Part shown: positions 16,381 through 24,734 of the stretch, piece after piece
Layout of the letters: every line of letters starts with the position of its first letter
Position numbering within the stretch: the stretch's first letter is position 1
Assembly (NCBI GenBank): GCA_963663145.1
Contig: OY760134.1
Coordinates: 1,054,001-1,118,000, forward strand
DNA length: 64,000 bases
Origin: Azotimanducus sp963663145
GTDB lineage: Bacteria; Pseudomonadota; Gammaproteobacteria; Pseudomonadales; Azotimanducaceae
Reading direction: 5' to 3'
Program-made: the position numbers and the translations under genes
Notes under the pieces: generated by a model
Database searches by the model: none
Told to the model about the DNA's origin: nothing
Seen by the model: the letters and a program-made list of their open reading frames with translations, nothing else

Positions 16381-17559
16381 CTAGCTCGTCTCCACACTCT
16401 GCAGGGAAGAAATCATCTGATCGCTATCGGGGTTCCGAACCGGGGCGAGTAGGGGCACGGTGTCCAAGGCCCAGCGCGCCTCTGGATGTGTTCGGCGCGC
16501 GGGCGAGGGAATGGTGAAGACTTTTTCAGCAAGCAGCGGTTTCATTGACTCGCTATCAATCTTCCAACCCTTTTCTTGTGCGTGCACGCGCAAGAGATGA
16601 CGCCAGGCGCCCATGAACCGGTCCTGTTCCACCGAAACTTCATGCTCTAGGCTATCCGGGAGGTAGTGGGGGGACAGGGCTTCGACAATCGCGGCGTCTT
16701 CTCTGAAGACCTTGTTGGTGCGCTTGACGGACCCCTTGTCGAACACGCCCCAGCGGAAGAAATTCCGCACCTGCACCACGAAGGAGCGGGTGGTGCGGGC
16801 ATCGACTGGCGTGTTCGCATCGAAAATGATGATTTCCATTCGCGCATTTACTTGAATGTGCAAGCGTACGCAGTGGCCGGAAAGGTAGAAGGCCGGATGC
16901 ACATGCGTCGCCTGCTTGTCTTTTCGCGCAAAACGCATGAGGCCGGCATTGCCCTTCGGCGGCGGCGGATACAACACGCAGGAAGATGACCCGGAATGGG
17001 TATCGCGCTCCATCTTCACGATGTGGTTCTTGTCCGCCATTTCGCGGTAGCCAAATCCCGGATGCACAAACGAGGTGTGTGCGATGTCGATGCCATTCTC
17101 GACCACCCGATTGACATCAGCATTCCAGGTGAATTCGGTGTAGACGGGGCGCCAATTGTCGCGATCCTCGTACTCCCTGAAGGGCGGGATGGGGTAGCGC
17201 TCAGCTTCCGGCAGATCTCCCATGAACACCCAGACCATTCCGTAACGCTCCTCGGTTGGATAGGCATCGATACGGGCGCGCTCCGGTACGGCTGCGCCTT
17301 CCCCTCGGCTGGGGATGAAACGCACCCTTCCTTCGCCATCGTACTCCCAGCCGTGATAGGGGCAGGCGACACAGTCGCGCTCGCTGGTCCATCCGTTCGA
17401 CAGCGATCCGCCTCGGTGTATGCATACGTCGCTTAAGCAATGCACTTGGCCTTGGCGATCACGGAAGAGCACGAAATGCTGTCCAAGCACCCGCGCCCGA
17501 ACGGGTTTACGCCCGACCTTGTTTGACCATTCGGCCACGTACCACAAATTTGTCAACAT
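16381..17559 (-). CDS. Rieske non-heme iron oxygenase, pheophorbide a oxygenase/VanA-like
   Basis: The 392-residue protein has the Rieske cluster ligands Cys46-x-His48 (DVCIHRG) and Cys66-x2-His69 (CPYHGWEYDGEG), and the mononuclear iron site in ENGIDIAHTSFVH with Asp158, His161 and His166. The tail contains TRSFVVQVRNFF and NKVFREDAAIVEAL, a pattern also present in plant pheophorbide a oxygenase. It lacks that enzyme's C-terminal CxxC and membrane helices, so it would be soluble. Pheophorbide a oxygenase opens the chlorin macrocycle; VanA-type relatives demethylate aromatic ethers. The neighbouring RCCR-, NYC1- and chlorophyllase-like genes favour the first. A reductase partner is not encoded nearby. 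Confidence 0.8.
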   Translation of the reverse strand: MLTNLWYVAEWSNKVGRKPVRARVLGQHFVLFRDRQGQVHCLSDVCIHRGGSLSNGWTSERDCVACPYHGWEYDGEGRVRFIPSRGEGAAVPERARIDAYPTEERYGMVWVFMGDLPEAERYPIPPFREYEDRDNWRPVYTEFTWNADVNRVVENGIDIAHTSFVHPGFGYREMADKNHIVKMERDTHSGSSSCVLYPPPPKGNAGLMRFARKDKQATHVHPAFYLSGHCVRLHIQVNARMEIIIFDANTPVDARTTRSFVVQVRNFFRWGVFDKGSVKRTNKVFREDAAIVEALSPHYLPDSLEHEVSVEQDRFMGAWRHLLRVHAQEKGWKIDSESMKPLLAEKVFTIPSPARRTHPEARWALDTVPLLAPVRNPDSDQMISSLQSVETS

Positions 17560-17776
17560 GCGACACCTCCGGTCTTCTCAATTGGACTCGCGTCCAAAAC
17601 CATATCAAACCGCGATGTGCGAAGCTCAAGGCCGCAATTCATTTGTGTGCAAAACGCCTGCGATCTGCGCCGGAACGCATACTAGCCGATGTTCCTTGAG
17701 CACAAATTGACAATCCGCAGGGTGCCGGGCGAGTTGTCGAACCAGACTTGTCGGCCAAAAAATAGTCAGGTTCAAG

Positions 17777-19156
17777 GTGCGTCCCGTCCGGCAGAGACAC
17801 AATGCGGCTCGGCAATCCGCCCCCTCGCAGATCGAATTGACGCTGGAAACCGCGCATCAGGCGTGGCGGTCATTAGCGTTGGAGGAGATTGGCGCGAAGG
17901 GGAGGACGCAAGTCTTGAACAGAATCGCCGAACGTCTCGCTCGTCCAGACTTTATCGAGCAGCTTGCCGTCGAGGAGTCCCGGATGACGGGTGTGGTCAT
18001 CAGTCTGTCGCGCCGTATGACGCAACTGGCGCATTTCGCCTTCTCGTCGGCCGCCAACTATCTGCGTAGTGGCGCGCTCGAAGCCGAGCTGACCAGCAAT
18101 CTCGGCAGTGTGGATTGTCTGCGTAAGCCTTGGGGACCCGCGCTGCTCATCGCACCGTGGAACACGCCGGCAGCCATCGGCTGTCACAAGGTCGCCAGTG
18201 CGCTCGCTGCGGGTGCTCCCTGCATTCTCAAGCCGTCTGAGTGGGCATGGCGTTCACTGATGATGATTGCCGATGTGATCTATGACTGCGGGCTGCCGGA
18301 AGGTGCATTCCAACTGCTATGCGGCGACAAGCAGGTCGCCGCCAAGATGGCGGCGGACGCGAGAATCAAGTCCGTATCGCTCACCGGAGGGACGCTGGCG
18401 GGATGCCAAGTGGCGAGCGCCTGTGCTGGCGCGATGAAGCCGCTGCAATTGGAGCTCGGCGGAAACAATCCCCTGATTGTGTTCTCGGACGCCGATCTTG
18501 ATCGCGCCGCCGAGGGAATCGTCTATGGGCTTTGTACTCTGAATGGGCAGTGGTGTCGAGCACTTGGCAGGCTGCTTATTCACGCGGATGTCAAGGAGGC
18601 GCTCTTGGAGCGTGTCAGAGAGCGGCTGCGCTGCGTGCGGCTCGGTGCGTCGATTGATGAAACATCGCAGATGGGGCCGCTGATTCACGAACAGCAGTAT
18701 CGAAGGGTGGTCGATGCTATTGATCGGTTGCGAAGCCTGGGCGGTGAGGTCGTGCAATGCACGCCGGTGCCGGAGCTTCCCGGCTACTTTGTTCCCCCGA
18801 CACTCGTGGATTCCTGCGCCCCGGAGCACACCACCGAGGAGGTCTTCGGCCCGGTCGCAGCAATTCACTGTTTCAAGAGCGAAGAAGAGGCGCTCGAATT
18901 GGCGAACGGCACCGAATACGGCCTTGCGGCCTATGTGTATAGCCGCGACCTCTCAAAGGCACGGCGATTCGCGGCGCGGATATATGCCGGGGCGGTGAAA
19001 ATCAACGGTTTTAGCCTGCTCTCGTTGAGCGTCGAAGCACCGCGCTCCGTATGGGGACTCTCCGGTCTCGGAGAAGAAGGCATTGCCCAATCCATCGCAT
19101 TCTTCACCGGCACCAGAGTCATAGGCTCCTCCTCTCAAGACCTCATCGGAAGTTAG
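17777..19156 (+). CDS. Aldehyde dehydrogenase
   Basis: The 459-residue protein has the NAD(P)-dependent ALDH landmarks: APWNTPA, the cofactor Lys152 in ILKPSE, SLTGGTLAG, the general base Glu226 in LELGGNNP and the nucleophile Cys260 in LNGQWC. EEVFGPVAAI is in the C-terminal third. A GTG at 17777 is the only reasonable start. It is divergent from the Rieske gene. A formyl group produced by macrocycle opening, or the aldehyde formed from phytol, would both be plausible substrates in this island; this is inference. The 217 bp between it and the Rieske gene (17560-17776) hold no gene I can support. Confidence 0.88.
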   Translation: MRPVRQRHNAARQSAPSQIELTLETAHQAWRSLALEEIGAKGRTQVLNRIAERLARPDFIEQLAVEESRMTGVVISLSRRMTQLAHFAFSSAANYLRSGALEAELTSNLGSVDCLRKPWGPALLIAPWNTPAAIGCHKVASALAAGAPCILKPSEWAWRSLMMIADVIYDCGLPEGAFQLLCGDKQVAAKMAADARIKSVSLTGGTLAGCQVASACAGAMKPLQLELGGNNPLIVFSDADLDRAAEGIVYGLCTLNGQWCRALGRLLIHADVKEALLERVRERLRCVRLGASIDETSQMGPLIHEQQYRRVVDAIDRLRSLGGEVVQCTPVPELPGYFVPPTLVDSCAPEHTTEEVFGPVAAIHCFKSEEEALELANGTEYGLAAYVYSRDLSKARRFAARIYAGAVKINGFSLLSLSVEAPRSVWGLSGLGEEGIAQSIAFFTGTRVIGSSSQDLIGS

Positions 19157-19233
19157 TGTGCTGCTCCACAGCGAGGGAAGAGCGCGAAGAACTCCCTCGT
19201 TTGACGGGGAATGAGATGTTCTCGGCGGCGTTG

Positions 19234-19686
19234 TTACATGTCGGCCATCTCTATAATTTGTACCATGCCCTCTGGGCCGAGCTGAAACGCCGCATCTTGG
19301 TACTTTGGTGGTCCGAACCCGGGACGCGCGTTATTTGAGACTGCCACGGGCTCCTTAGGAATCCCGATAAAATTCGTATCCAGTTCGCCGTTGCCGTTGC
19401 GATCATAGATGATGGAGATGGCGTACTCGCCGGCGGGAAGTTCGATTCGAACCATCACCGCGCCTTCATTACGCGCGGACTCGATGTCCACCTTTTGGGT
19501 GAGGAGTGCATTCTCGCCGAGCCACTCGTCCTCGGAGTCATAGACAATCACGTAAAGATCGCCCGCGACATCTTGGAGCCCCGTGACGCGCAAATCCACG
19601 ATCGGATTTTCAGCCCGCGCCGCCGCCATCAGCAGGCAGAGCACTAAGGCCAGGCCGAGTTGATTGAGCGGATGATACCTGCGCAT
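19234..19686 (-). CDS. DUF2141 periplasmic protein
   Basis: The 150-residue product starts at the ATG at 19686 with a signal peptide (NQLGLALVLCLLMAAARA). The mature part has the DUF2141 beta-sandwich pattern: DLRVTGLQDVAGDLYVIVYD, VRIELPAGEYAISIIYDRNG and NGELDTNFIGIPKEPVAVSN. Proteins of this family are exported and of unknown role; the D-x-N-G-N-G-E-L-D stretch suggests calcium binding. It is convergent with the aldehyde dehydrogenase gene. Confidence 0.82.
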   Translation of the reverse strand: MRRYHPLNQLGLALVLCLLMAAARAENPIVDLRVTGLQDVAGDLYVIVYDSEDEWLGENALLTQKVDIESARNEGAVMVRIELPAGEYAISIIYDRNGNGELDTNFIGIPKEPVAVSNNARPGFGPPKYQDAAFQLGPEGMVQIIEMADM

Positions 19687-19783
19687 TGCCTTTGATTCCT
19701 GTTGCGCGAAGCCTTCCAATCAAGACATCATGAGCAAAGCCTAAGCATACCGCATTGTCGAACCACTTCTGTACCCCAAAAAA

Positions 19784-20737
19784 TTGAACGGTGAGCCCCT
19801 CAGCGAGTTCTTTGATCGCCTTGTCGCCAAGGGGCGCGCACCAATTGGCGATCTTGATCCGCAGGAAGTTGTTTCTTGGGGTGTTCCCGTGCGGGGCAGA
19901 GAAGCGGTTCTTGATGAGCACACGGAACTGCTTGATGCGCAGCGTATTGTCGCGCACCTTTCCGCCGATGCCTCTCAGTGGCTTGATTCCTTGCTGGTCA
20001 AGTCGGTCACGGGCTCGACCAATACCGACCTAATGCAGTCAGGCTGTGATTCCCTTGACGGCCAGGTGATCTTGGCCGAAACGCAACTCCTTGGTCGTGG
20101 TCGCCGCGGCAGGCGTTGGGCAAGTCCATTTGCCCGCAATATCGCCGTGAGCATGGGTGTTGCGTTGCGTCGGAGCGGTGCGGAGTTGGGCTGTGTCAGT
20201 CTGATCATTGGTCTTGCCGTGCTCAAGGCGCTGGAATCGCTCGGCGTCAGCGATTTGGCGCTCAAGTGGCCGAACGACATTCTCTATCAGGGACGCAAGC
20301 TGTGTGGCGTGCTCATTGAGATGGACCATTCGCGCCGCATCCCGCAGGCGGTCATCGGCGTAGGTATTAATCATGGAGGCGCTCCAATCCTGCGCGGACA
20401 AATTGACCAGCACGTCTCGGACTTGATGGAGACCAAGCCGCCGCCATTGCGCAACGAGACTGCGGCGGTAGTAATTTCCCATGTGTGCGGATACGCCATG
20501 CGCTTCAATCGTCATGGCTTCGCGCCGTTTCAACATGAATGGGACACCCATCATTTCTATCGCGGCCAAGAAGTGCGCGTGACGGGAAGCGGCAAGGAAT
20601 TTGTCGGCCTGGTTCTGCCCGTGTCCGACCGTGGTGAATTAAGGCTTCGCACCGAACAGGGCGAGAAACGCTTGAGCGGTGGAGAGGTGTCCATGCGGCC
20701 GGTCGCTGCTTTGCCTTTAGCCTCGCGAAAGGCTTGA
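19784..20737 (+). CDS. birA: Biotin--[acetyl-CoA-carboxylase] ligase
   Basis: The 317-residue protein contains the biotin protein ligase core: SVTGSTNTDLM, GRGRRGRRWASPFARN for biotinyl-AMP binding, LALKWPNDILYQGRKLCGVLIE and VIGVGINH, with an SH3-like C-terminal domain (FVGLVLPVSDRGELRL). It attaches biotin to the carboxylase carrier protein. The N-terminal 60 residues, where BirA has a winged helix-turn-helix, lack a recognisable LGVSR-type recognition helix. The frame upstream of the TTG at 19784 is closed by a TAA at 19742, so repressor function is doubtful. It is followed closely by vsr. Confidence 0.88.
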   Translation: MNGEPLSEFFDRLVAKGRAPIGDLDPQEVVSWGVPVRGREAVLDEHTELLDAQRIVAHLSADASQWLDSLLVKSVTGSTNTDLMQSGCDSLDGQVILAETQLLGRGRRGRRWASPFARNIAVSMGVALRRSGAELGCVSLIIGLAVLKALESLGVSDLALKWPNDILYQGRKLCGVLIEMDHSRRIPQAVIGVGINHGGAPILRGQIDQHVSDLMETKPPPLRNETAAVVISHVCGYAMRFNRHGFAPFQHEWDTHHFYRGQEVRVTGSGKEFVGLVLPVSDRGELRLRTEQGEKRLSGGEVSMRPVAALPLASRKA

Positions 20738-20751
20738 GTCGGGTTTTCTCC

Positions 20752-21192
20752 ATGATCGACAGGCTGACAGCCGAGGAGCGAAGCGCGCTGATGCGCCGTA
20801 TTCGCGCAAAGCACACCAAACCCGAGCTTTTCGTGCGCAGTTTGGTGCACCGCCTTGGGTATAGATTTAGGCTGCACAGACGGGATCTGCCCGGCAAGCC
20901 AGATCTCGTGTTCCCGGGGCGCAGGAAGGTCATACTTGTGAACGGGTGCTTCTGGCACTATCACGATGATCCCAATTGCAAGCGGGCGCGGTTACCTAAG
21001 TCGAACCAGGCCTTCTGGACACCAAAACTCGAAGGAAACCGAGAACGCGACAAGCTGAACCAAGCTCAGCTGAAAGCGCTTGGCTGGGAGGTGCTGGTGA
21101 TCTGGGAATGCCAAATTCCCCGCAATGACCCGGAACCTCTACGAAAACAAATCCGCCTGTTCTTGGAAGGGCACCCCGAAAGCGCAGCTTGA
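20752..21192 (+). CDS. vsr: Very short patch repair endonuclease (Vsr)
   Basis: The 146-residue product has the Vsr signature: TAEERSALMRRIRAKHTKPEL, RRDLPGKPDLVFP with the catalytic Asp, NGCFWHYHDDPNCK with the metal and catalytic His residues, and WEVLVIWECQI. Vsr nicks T:G mismatches arising from deamination of 5-methylcytosine. I choose the ATG at 20752 because the family starts about here; a TTG at 20734 overlapping the birA stop is possible. No Dcm-type cytosine methyltransferase is in the window. Confidence 0.9.
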   Translation: MIDRLTAEERSALMRRIRAKHTKPELFVRSLVHRLGYRFRLHRRDLPGKPDLVFPGRRKVILVNGCFWHYHDDPNCKRARLPKSNQAFWTPKLEGNRERDKLNQAQLKALGWEVLVIWECQIPRNDPEPLRKQIRLFLEGHPESAA

Positions 21193-21231
21193 CGCGCCCT
21201 TAAGGGGGAGTCATCCGCTTCGCTTGATTGT

Positions 21232-23745
21232 TTAGGCTTCTTCGATTTCGAACTCTTTGGATACGGTATTGGGTTCTGCAATCCTTGGGTCGTTTGCGGG
21301 CCGGACGGAATCCTTGGTTGCGGGTCTGTGTCTCGGCGGTGCGCGGCGTTCGGCGGGGGGCGCGGCAATCTCAGTGGTTTCGACCTCAAAGGACTTTGGT
21401 GCCTGTGAAATGGCCACCTGTGGTCGCGCTTTCGGCGCCGAACTCAGAGCTGCTTTCTTAGGCCGCGCAGATGACTCTGTTCGCTTGGACAGGTTCGCGC
21501 CTAGGCTGTCCACATCGGAAACTTCATCTGAAACTTCGGTCGGTGCGACAGCGGGCGACGGCTCTTTGGTCGAAGTCGGGACGGAATCGACAGCGGCAAG
21601 GCTGTCGGCGCTTGTCTGCTCCGGCGTTTTTGCTCTGGTTGATCTCGAACGCTTCGGCTTGCGTTTGGTCTCTCCCTCCGTCGGCGGCGTAAAGCGTTCG
21701 CCGGCTTCGTTGCCCGCGCCCTTCTTTTCGGCGGCTGCGGATTTCGCTTCGCCCTTCGGCTTGCCGCGATCTGTGCGCTCGGCTTTGGCCTGTTTCTGAC
21801 CGCGTTCTCTGCGATTGTCCTTGGTTTTGGCATCGGCTTTGGCTTGACCTTGTCCGCGCCCTCTTTCTCTGCGCTTATTCCGATCATCCTTGCCTGGCTT
21901 GCCCGCGTCGGTTTTGGAGCGGACGCGGCTGTCGCGGCTCCCCTTGGCGGTGGCCGGCTTCTGGCGGCCGCTACGCTGCTTTTGTGCCTTGCCCGATCCT
22001 CTCTTTGATTTCGGTTTGTTGGATTCCTTCGTGGAACTATCCGTGCTGCCGAAAAGCGATGTCAAACCCTTTCGCAACGCCGTGAACAGACCCGAGTCAT
22101 CTCTGTCGCCAGTTGGCGCAGGGCTTGGGCTCGGCTTTCTCTGCGAGGCGACGACGGCCGGCTCGGGGGGCCGTCTTTCGCGCCGCGCGTCGGGTTTGCC
22201 CGGTGTCGTCGGAGAAGGTGGCGGTTCCATGAGTTGATAGCTCAAGACTTCGCCTTCCTTGGCGGCGTCGGATTCGCGAATTCTCTCGATCTCGAAGTGG
22301 GGTGTCTCAAAATGTGGTGTCGGCACGATGACGAGATGGGTGCCGGTCCGCTGCTCAATCTCGGAAAGATCGCTGCGCTTCTCATTCAACAGGAATGAAG
22401 CGACCTCAAGCGGTACGCGCGCCCGCACCATGGAGCTCTCGCGCTTCAATGCCTCTTCTTCGGACAGTCTCAAGATGGACAAGGCCGTCGAAGACACGTC
22501 GCGAATGCGGCCTTGTCCGGAGCAGCGCGGACAGATCTGCGTGCTGGTCTCTTCGAGCGAAGCCCCCAATCGTTCTCTCGTCATCTCCAGCAGCCCGAAT
22601 CGGGACAGGCGCTGCACTTGGGTTCTGGCGCGGTCGTTCTCCAGCGCCTCTTCCATGGCCTGCTCGATTTGGCGGCGGTTGCGCACTGCCGCCATATCAA
22701 TCAGGTCGAGTACGATGATCCCGCCGATGTCTCGCAGCCTGAGCTGCCTCGCAGCCTCGGCCACCGCTTCAAGGTTCGTACCGAGCGCGGTTTCCTCGAT
22801 ATCGGCTCCGGCCGTCGAGCGACCCGAGTTGACATCAATGGCGACCAGAGCTTCCGTGCGTTCGATGACGATGCTGCCGCCAGATGGCAGTGATACCCGG
22901 TGCCGATAAGCGGACTCGATTTGACTCTCAATCTGATAGTAGCTGAAGAGCGGGACCTTTTCTTCGTAGCGCTTGACCTTGCTGGTGAGATTGGGGCTGA
23001 ACTGGGTGACAAATTCACGCGCGGCCTCGAAAGCTTCCTCGTCATCGACCAGAATCTCGCTGACATCCGGACTCAGGTAGTCGCGTATGGCGCGACCCAT
23101 CAGGTCGCTGTCGCGAAACAGCAGCATCGGCGCATCACGTTGCTCGGCCGCTTCCTTAATGGAGCTCCAGAGCTTGAGCAAGTGATCCAAATCCCACTGA
23201 AGTTCCTCGACGCTGCGTCCCACGCCGCCGGTACGGATGATGATGCCCATGCCGTTCGGGAGTTCGAGCTGGCCCAATAGTTCGCGGGTGACATCCCGCT
23301 CTTCACCTTCGATACGCCGGGAAATTCCGCCGGCGCGGGGATTGTTCGGCATGAGCACCACGTATCTTCCGGCGATGGAGACGTAGCTTGTGACCGCTGC
23401 GCCCTTATTACCGCGCTCTTCCTTCTCAACTTGAATGATGACTTCCTGACCGGTCTCGAAAATCGAGCTGATGTTTCTTTTTTCTTGGTCGAGTTCGAGG
23501 TCCTCCGACTTGATGTATTCGGGGGCAACCGCCTTTAGGGGCAGAAATGCTTGCCGTCCTTCGCCGATCTCGACGAATGCGGCCTGCAGACTCGGCTCGA
23601 CCCGGGCGATGCGTCCCTTATAGATGCTGTCCTTGAGACGATCGCGTTGTTTGGATTCTATGTCGAGATCATAGAGCTGCTGACCGTCGACGAGGGCGAC
23701 CCGAACTTCTTCTTGCTGGGTCGCATTGATTAACATGCGTTTCAT
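21232..23745 (-). CDS. rne: Ribonuclease E
   Basis: The 837-residue protein starts at the ATG at 23745 (MKRMLINATQQEEVRVALVD). The catalytic half has the S1 domain (YKGRIARVEPSLQAAFVEIG), the 5'-sensor/RNase H-like region, DNase I-like motifs with the magnesium-binding acids in AIDVNSGRST and IVLDLIDM, and the zinc-link CPRCSGQGRIRD. The C-terminal third is a low-complexity Lys/Arg/Glu-rich scaffold with RERGRGQGQ-type RNA-binding stretches. It is shorter than the E. coli scaffold. The enzyme initiates mRNA decay and processes stable RNA. A long untranslated region with a strong hairpin precedes it, fitting autoregulation. Confidence 0.96.
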   Translation of the reverse strand: MKRMLINATQQEEVRVALVDGQQLYDLDIESKQRDRLKDSIYKGRIARVEPSLQAAFVEIGEGRQAFLPLKAVAPEYIKSEDLELDQEKRNISSIFETGQEVIIQVEKEERGNKGAAVTSYVSIAGRYVVLMPNNPRAGGISRRIEGEERDVTRELLGQLELPNGMGIIIRTGGVGRSVEELQWDLDHLLKLWSSIKEAAEQRDAPMLLFRDSDLMGRAIRDYLSPDVSEILVDDEEAFEAAREFVTQFSPNLTSKVKRYEEKVPLFSYYQIESQIESAYRHRVSLPSGGSIVIERTEALVAIDVNSGRSTAGADIEETALGTNLEAVAEAARQLRLRDIGGIIVLDLIDMAAVRNRRQIEQAMEEALENDRARTQVQRLSRFGLLEMTRERLGASLEETSTQICPRCSGQGRIRDVSSTALSILRLSEEEALKRESSMVRARVPLEVASFLLNEKRSDLSEIEQRTGTHLVIVPTPHFETPHFEIERIRESDAAKEGEVLSYQLMEPPPSPTTPGKPDARRERRPPEPAVVASQRKPSPSPAPTGDRDDSGLFTALRKGLTSLFGSTDSSTKESNKPKSKRGSGKAQKQRSGRQKPATAKGSRDSRVRSKTDAGKPGKDDRNKRRERGRGQGQAKADAKTKDNRRERGQKQAKAERTDRGKPKGEAKSAAAEKKGAGNEAGERFTPPTEGETKRKPKRSRSTRAKTPEQTSADSLAAVDSVPTSTKEPSPAVAPTEVSDEVSDVDSLGANLSKRTESSARPKKAALSSAPKARPQVAISQAPKSFEVETTEIAAPPAERRAPPRHRPATKDSVRPANDPRIAEPNTVSKEFEIEEA

Positions 23746-24283
23746 GTGACTTTGCCTTCTTTGCGTTGCTCGGTCTGTCCGGCATGGCATCGCCTAATGG
23801 AAATCTTGAATTGCGCGATACTTGTGACCAACAACCTTGGTCACAAGCGAGTCAATCATCATTGATCGAACTTCTTCCATCTGCACTGGAACTTAAGCGG
23901 CTTGATTGGCAAGCCCATCCCGCCTCTTGAGTTCCGAATCTCTTAGCGCTTGGCGAATGCGGCTCCAAGCAGACCGGTACAACTACGCGTTGTGAGTGTA
24001 TGTATCGTGACTCGCTGGGCTTCGCCCTGCTGCGAGCACTCTGTTCATCTGACCGCTCTGCGGGACGCTTTGCTGGGCTCCCGCGTTTCCATATCTCGCT
24101 TCACTCCACTTGGGTTCTCGCGGACAGGGTTCAGCAGTTCAGATAGCCAATTATAGCCTGTTCTCTTGCCAACTGCGCGGGGTTTTGGGCGACTTCGTTG
24201 TCAGTCACGTCATGTCACGTCATTTGATTCATAGAAGTGGTACATTGCCATGCCCAATTCCCTTTTGAACGTGGAAGACGCAA
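23746..24283. other. Divergent rne-yajC intergenic region
   Basis: These 538 bases hold no open frame I would call a gene. The rne-proximal part contains the perfect hairpin at 23821-23847. The yajC-proximal part contains a tandem ten-base repeat, GTCACGTCAT twice, at 24204-24223. Both promoters must lie here, but I could not fix -35/-10 pairs with confidence. Confidence 0.7.
23821..23847 (-). promoter_or_regulatory. Stem-loop in the rne 5' leader
   Basis: Arms CTTGTGACCAA and TTGGTCACAAG pair perfectly over 11 bp around a five-base loop, 76-102 bases upstream of the rne start codon. There is no U-tract, so it is not a terminator. In enterobacteria a hairpin in the rne leader recruits RNase E for feedback control. 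This one may play the same role, although the sequence is different. Confidence 0.5.
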
Positions 24284-24646
24284 ATGCTCTTGTCCAGCGC
24301 CCATCTGTTTACTCAATCAGCACCTCCTGACATAGTCGTCGCGGCTGCATCTGGGGCCGGAAACCCCCTGTTTACCTTCGGGTTTCTCGCGCTGATGATT
24401 CTCGTGTTTTATTTTCTCCTCATTCGTCCGCAATCCAAGCGCCGCAAAGAGCATGCTGCGTTGATCTCAGCGCTCTCAACGGGCGACGAAGTGGTGACCA
24501 TGGGCGGGCTCTTGGGGAAGATCACCAAGGTCGAAGACGACTACGTGCGATTGCAGGTGGCAAACAACGTGGAGTTTCGGGTGCAAAAGCATGCCGTGAA
24601 TGCGACTCTGCCGCAGGGCACTATCAAAGATCTCGGCAAGGCATAG
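24284..24646 (+). CDS. yajC: Sec translocon accessory subunit YajC
   Basis: The 120-residue protein has one N-terminal membrane helix (FGFLALMILVFYFLLIRPQ) followed by the typical SKRRKEHAALISALSTGDEVVTMGG and a small beta domain (GKITKVEDDYVRLQVANNVE). YajC associates with SecDF and the SecYEG channel in the inner membrane. The order yajC-secD-secF is the standard operon; tgt, which often precedes it, is not here. Confidence 0.95.
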   Translation: MLLSSAHLFTQSAPPDIVVAAASGAGNPLFTFGFLALMILVFYFLLIRPQSKRRKEHAALISALSTGDEVVTMGGLLGKITKVEDDYVRLQVANNVEFRVQKHAVNATLPQGTIKDLGKA

Positions 24647-24734
24647 AATGCCGGGGAGTGGTGCACGGGTCTCATTCGATTCTTGACCGGCTTGGCTCCG
24701 ACCGGCTTCGGTTCATTATGATTGGGATTTTTGC

